DNA from: Chloromonas sp. AAM2
Lineage: Eukaryota > Chlorophyta > Chlorophyceae > Chlamydomonadales > Chlamydomonadaceae
DNA length: 19,461 nucleotides
Reading direction: 5' to 3'
Assembly: GCA_004335635.1 (NCBI GenBank)
Contig: QAXH01001138.1
Coordinates: 1-19,461, forward strand
Shown piece after piece: positions 18,214 to 19,461 of this stretch (position 1 is its first letter; each line of letters begins with the position of its first letter). The position numbers and the translations under genes are program-made. The notes under the pieces were generated by a model. The model saw only the letters and a list, made by a program, of their open reading frames with translations. It was not told the DNA's origin and searched no databases.

Positions 18214-18683
18214 TCTCTACCACAATAGTTCAGGAGAAGACATTGCGTGTAGTTGTTGATAGCTACTGACGATGGCATGACGATGATGAAGGAATGAATG
18301 GCGAACTGAGATGGCCCCTGAGCCACCTGGTGACTGTGGGCAATCTTGGAACGATCAAGCCAGGATCTACATTCAACTTTCAGCTACACGCTTGTTCTGA
18401 CTAGGGTGCAGGGGTTGTCTACGAAGCCTGCTGGGTCGCTATACATAGCCTGCTGGGTTGACTGGGATGTCAAGGCCAGTGTGTCGTGAGTGCCTTGCTC
18501 GCACCACGCAGGTGAACTACAGCGGCGTCTTTGACATGGAAACATACCACACAATGTCGTACGTACACAAAATCGGCTTCTGTTGACCTCAGGCATCAAG
18601 CCAAGTTCTAGCTCTTCAGATTCGGGAACTTGGAGCTGCGGGTGGCCGTGGCCGGGCTGGTCAGAGGGCAGACTGCTAAGTAG

Positions 18684-18730
18684 TTTAGGATAGGTTTAAT
18701 TTCTAGGTTTGGGATTTAGGTTTAGAAGGT
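18684..18730 (+). repeat. Cluster of TTTAGG-like hexamers
   Basis: Irregular strings TTTAGGA, TAGGTTTAA, CTAGGTTTGGG, ATTTAGG and TTTAGAAGG within 47 nt resemble a degenerate plant/algal-type telomeric repeat (TTTAGGG). No two adjacent perfect units occur, so an interstitial telomere relic is only a possibility. Confidence 0.3.
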
Positions 18731-19140
18731 GAGCCCAGCAGTCTGGTCAGCATCAGAAATTTCAGCGGTGGTCACCAAGGAGCCGCTGGGACCATCAAAC
18801 TGAACACAACACATAGGGTTTAATTATAGATTGACATGCCCTATTTCCAATCGCCTCGCTATCCGATCAGCTTAAAGGTTTTCTAACTGCAACGGGAATT
18901 CAATTGCACCCCGGGGTGGGTCTGTTAACCACTATGAACGTGGCGCTCGCAACAATGGAAGCGCCACAGAAATTTGACCGGGCATGGCAGTCATTCCTGT
19001 CAAGGTTCACGAACGTCAACCAGTAACTGGGTCGTGTATGCTTGATTACATCAGGAAAGTATTTGTAGTCGCCATTTTAACTCAGGCATGGCGGGAAATC
19101 ACCAACTGCATTGGTATATATAAATATATATGTATGTATT

Positions 19141-19461
19141 TACACCAGGAAAGCCGTCAGAGGACACGGAACGGGATGGGAACCGCCCTGGCCTACCCTG
19201 AGCAAGAAAGCAAAACGAAAGCAGGGAACAAAGCAGGCAAGGCAGGCCAACCCAAAGCAAAACAGGAGGGAGCCGCCAAAGTCAAGGCCAAAGACTAGAT
19301 AAAGGGAGCCAGTCAGTCACGTCCAGGACGAGGCAGCCAGGCTGCACCAGGGCTGAACGTCAGAGAACAGGGACAGCCAAACAGCAGCAGGTTCCAAAAA
19401 GCAGGGCCCGGAACACTGGCATCTAGGCTGCAGGGTCAGGCTGACGAAGAACCAGACGCCC
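19141..19461 (+). repeat. T-depleted low-complexity segment
   Basis: By direct count about 7% of bases are T, and 19200-19281 contains none. Short units such as AAAGCA, GGCAAGG and GGCAGGCC recur irregularly. One frame encodes a Lys/Ala/Gly-rich tail ending at 19298 (motifs KAGNKAGKAG), with another Lys/Arg-rich frame alongside. It runs off the window, so it may be the edge of a larger repeat or gene. Confidence 0.6.

Larger units (their letters stand above)
18214..19461. other. Right end of window, no gene recognised
   Basis: Small open frames only. Contains a cluster of TTTAGG-like strings (18684-18730), an AT-rich tract (19115-19140) and, from 19141 to the end, a strongly T-depleted plus strand. 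The promoter of gene 3 may lie here if the candidate exon at 18213-17948 is real. Confidence 0.5.

Noticed and set aside
18684..18730. Interstitial telomere
   Set aside because: TTTAGG-like strings are irregular with no two adjacent perfect units; kept only as a low-confidence repeat.

Overview
The window looks like a nuclear fragment of a eukaryote. It has spliced genes with canonical GT-AG introns, proteins rich in glutamine and alanine, long stretches with no gene, and many short tandem and dispersed repeats. No bacterial operon, Shine-Dalgarno pattern, rRNA or tRNA was seen. The compact introns, the Q/A-rich proteins and the mid-range GC would suit a green alga of the chlorophyte type. 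That assignment is an inference from style, not from a marker gene.

The only confidently coding content is three paralogous genes. Each encodes a long low-complexity N-terminal region followed by one C-terminal RNA-recognition motif (RRM) and an alanine-rich tail. Gene 1 is on the + strand (about 818-2621). Gene 2 (about 10968-8929) and gene 3 (about 17289-15567) are on the - strand, in tandem. All three are cut at the same places: a phase-1 intron just after RNP2 (LYVKNL), an exon of exactly 94 nt, and a phase-2 intron that splits the arginine codon opening RNP1 (RGVGFVNY). A third shared splice site, a phase-2 acceptor, lies just upstream of the conserved E-L-x-W-M segment. Each gene therefore probably has a further 5' exon. 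It can be placed in gene 2, is tentative in gene 3 and is unresolved in gene 1.

Layout: 1-804, upstream of gene 1, with an open frame but no certain gene; 818-2621, gene 1; 2622-8928, a 6.3 kb gene-poor stretch with a 13-bp minisatellite, a hairpin-forming MITE-like inverted repeat and small tandem duplications; 8929-10968 (exon possibly to 11131), gene 2, bracketed by a 66-bp direct repeat; 11200-15566, gene-poor with short duplications; 15567-17289, gene 3; 17948-18213, a possible 5' exon of gene 3; 18330-19461, no gene seen, ending in a strongly T-depleted segment.

Genes 2 and 3 share part of their third intron at nucleotide level and lie in the same orientation, so they look like the most recent duplication. 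Gene 1 is more diverged and inverted. The family appears to diversify mainly in the Q-rich N-terminal half, while the RRM and its splice positions stay fixed.
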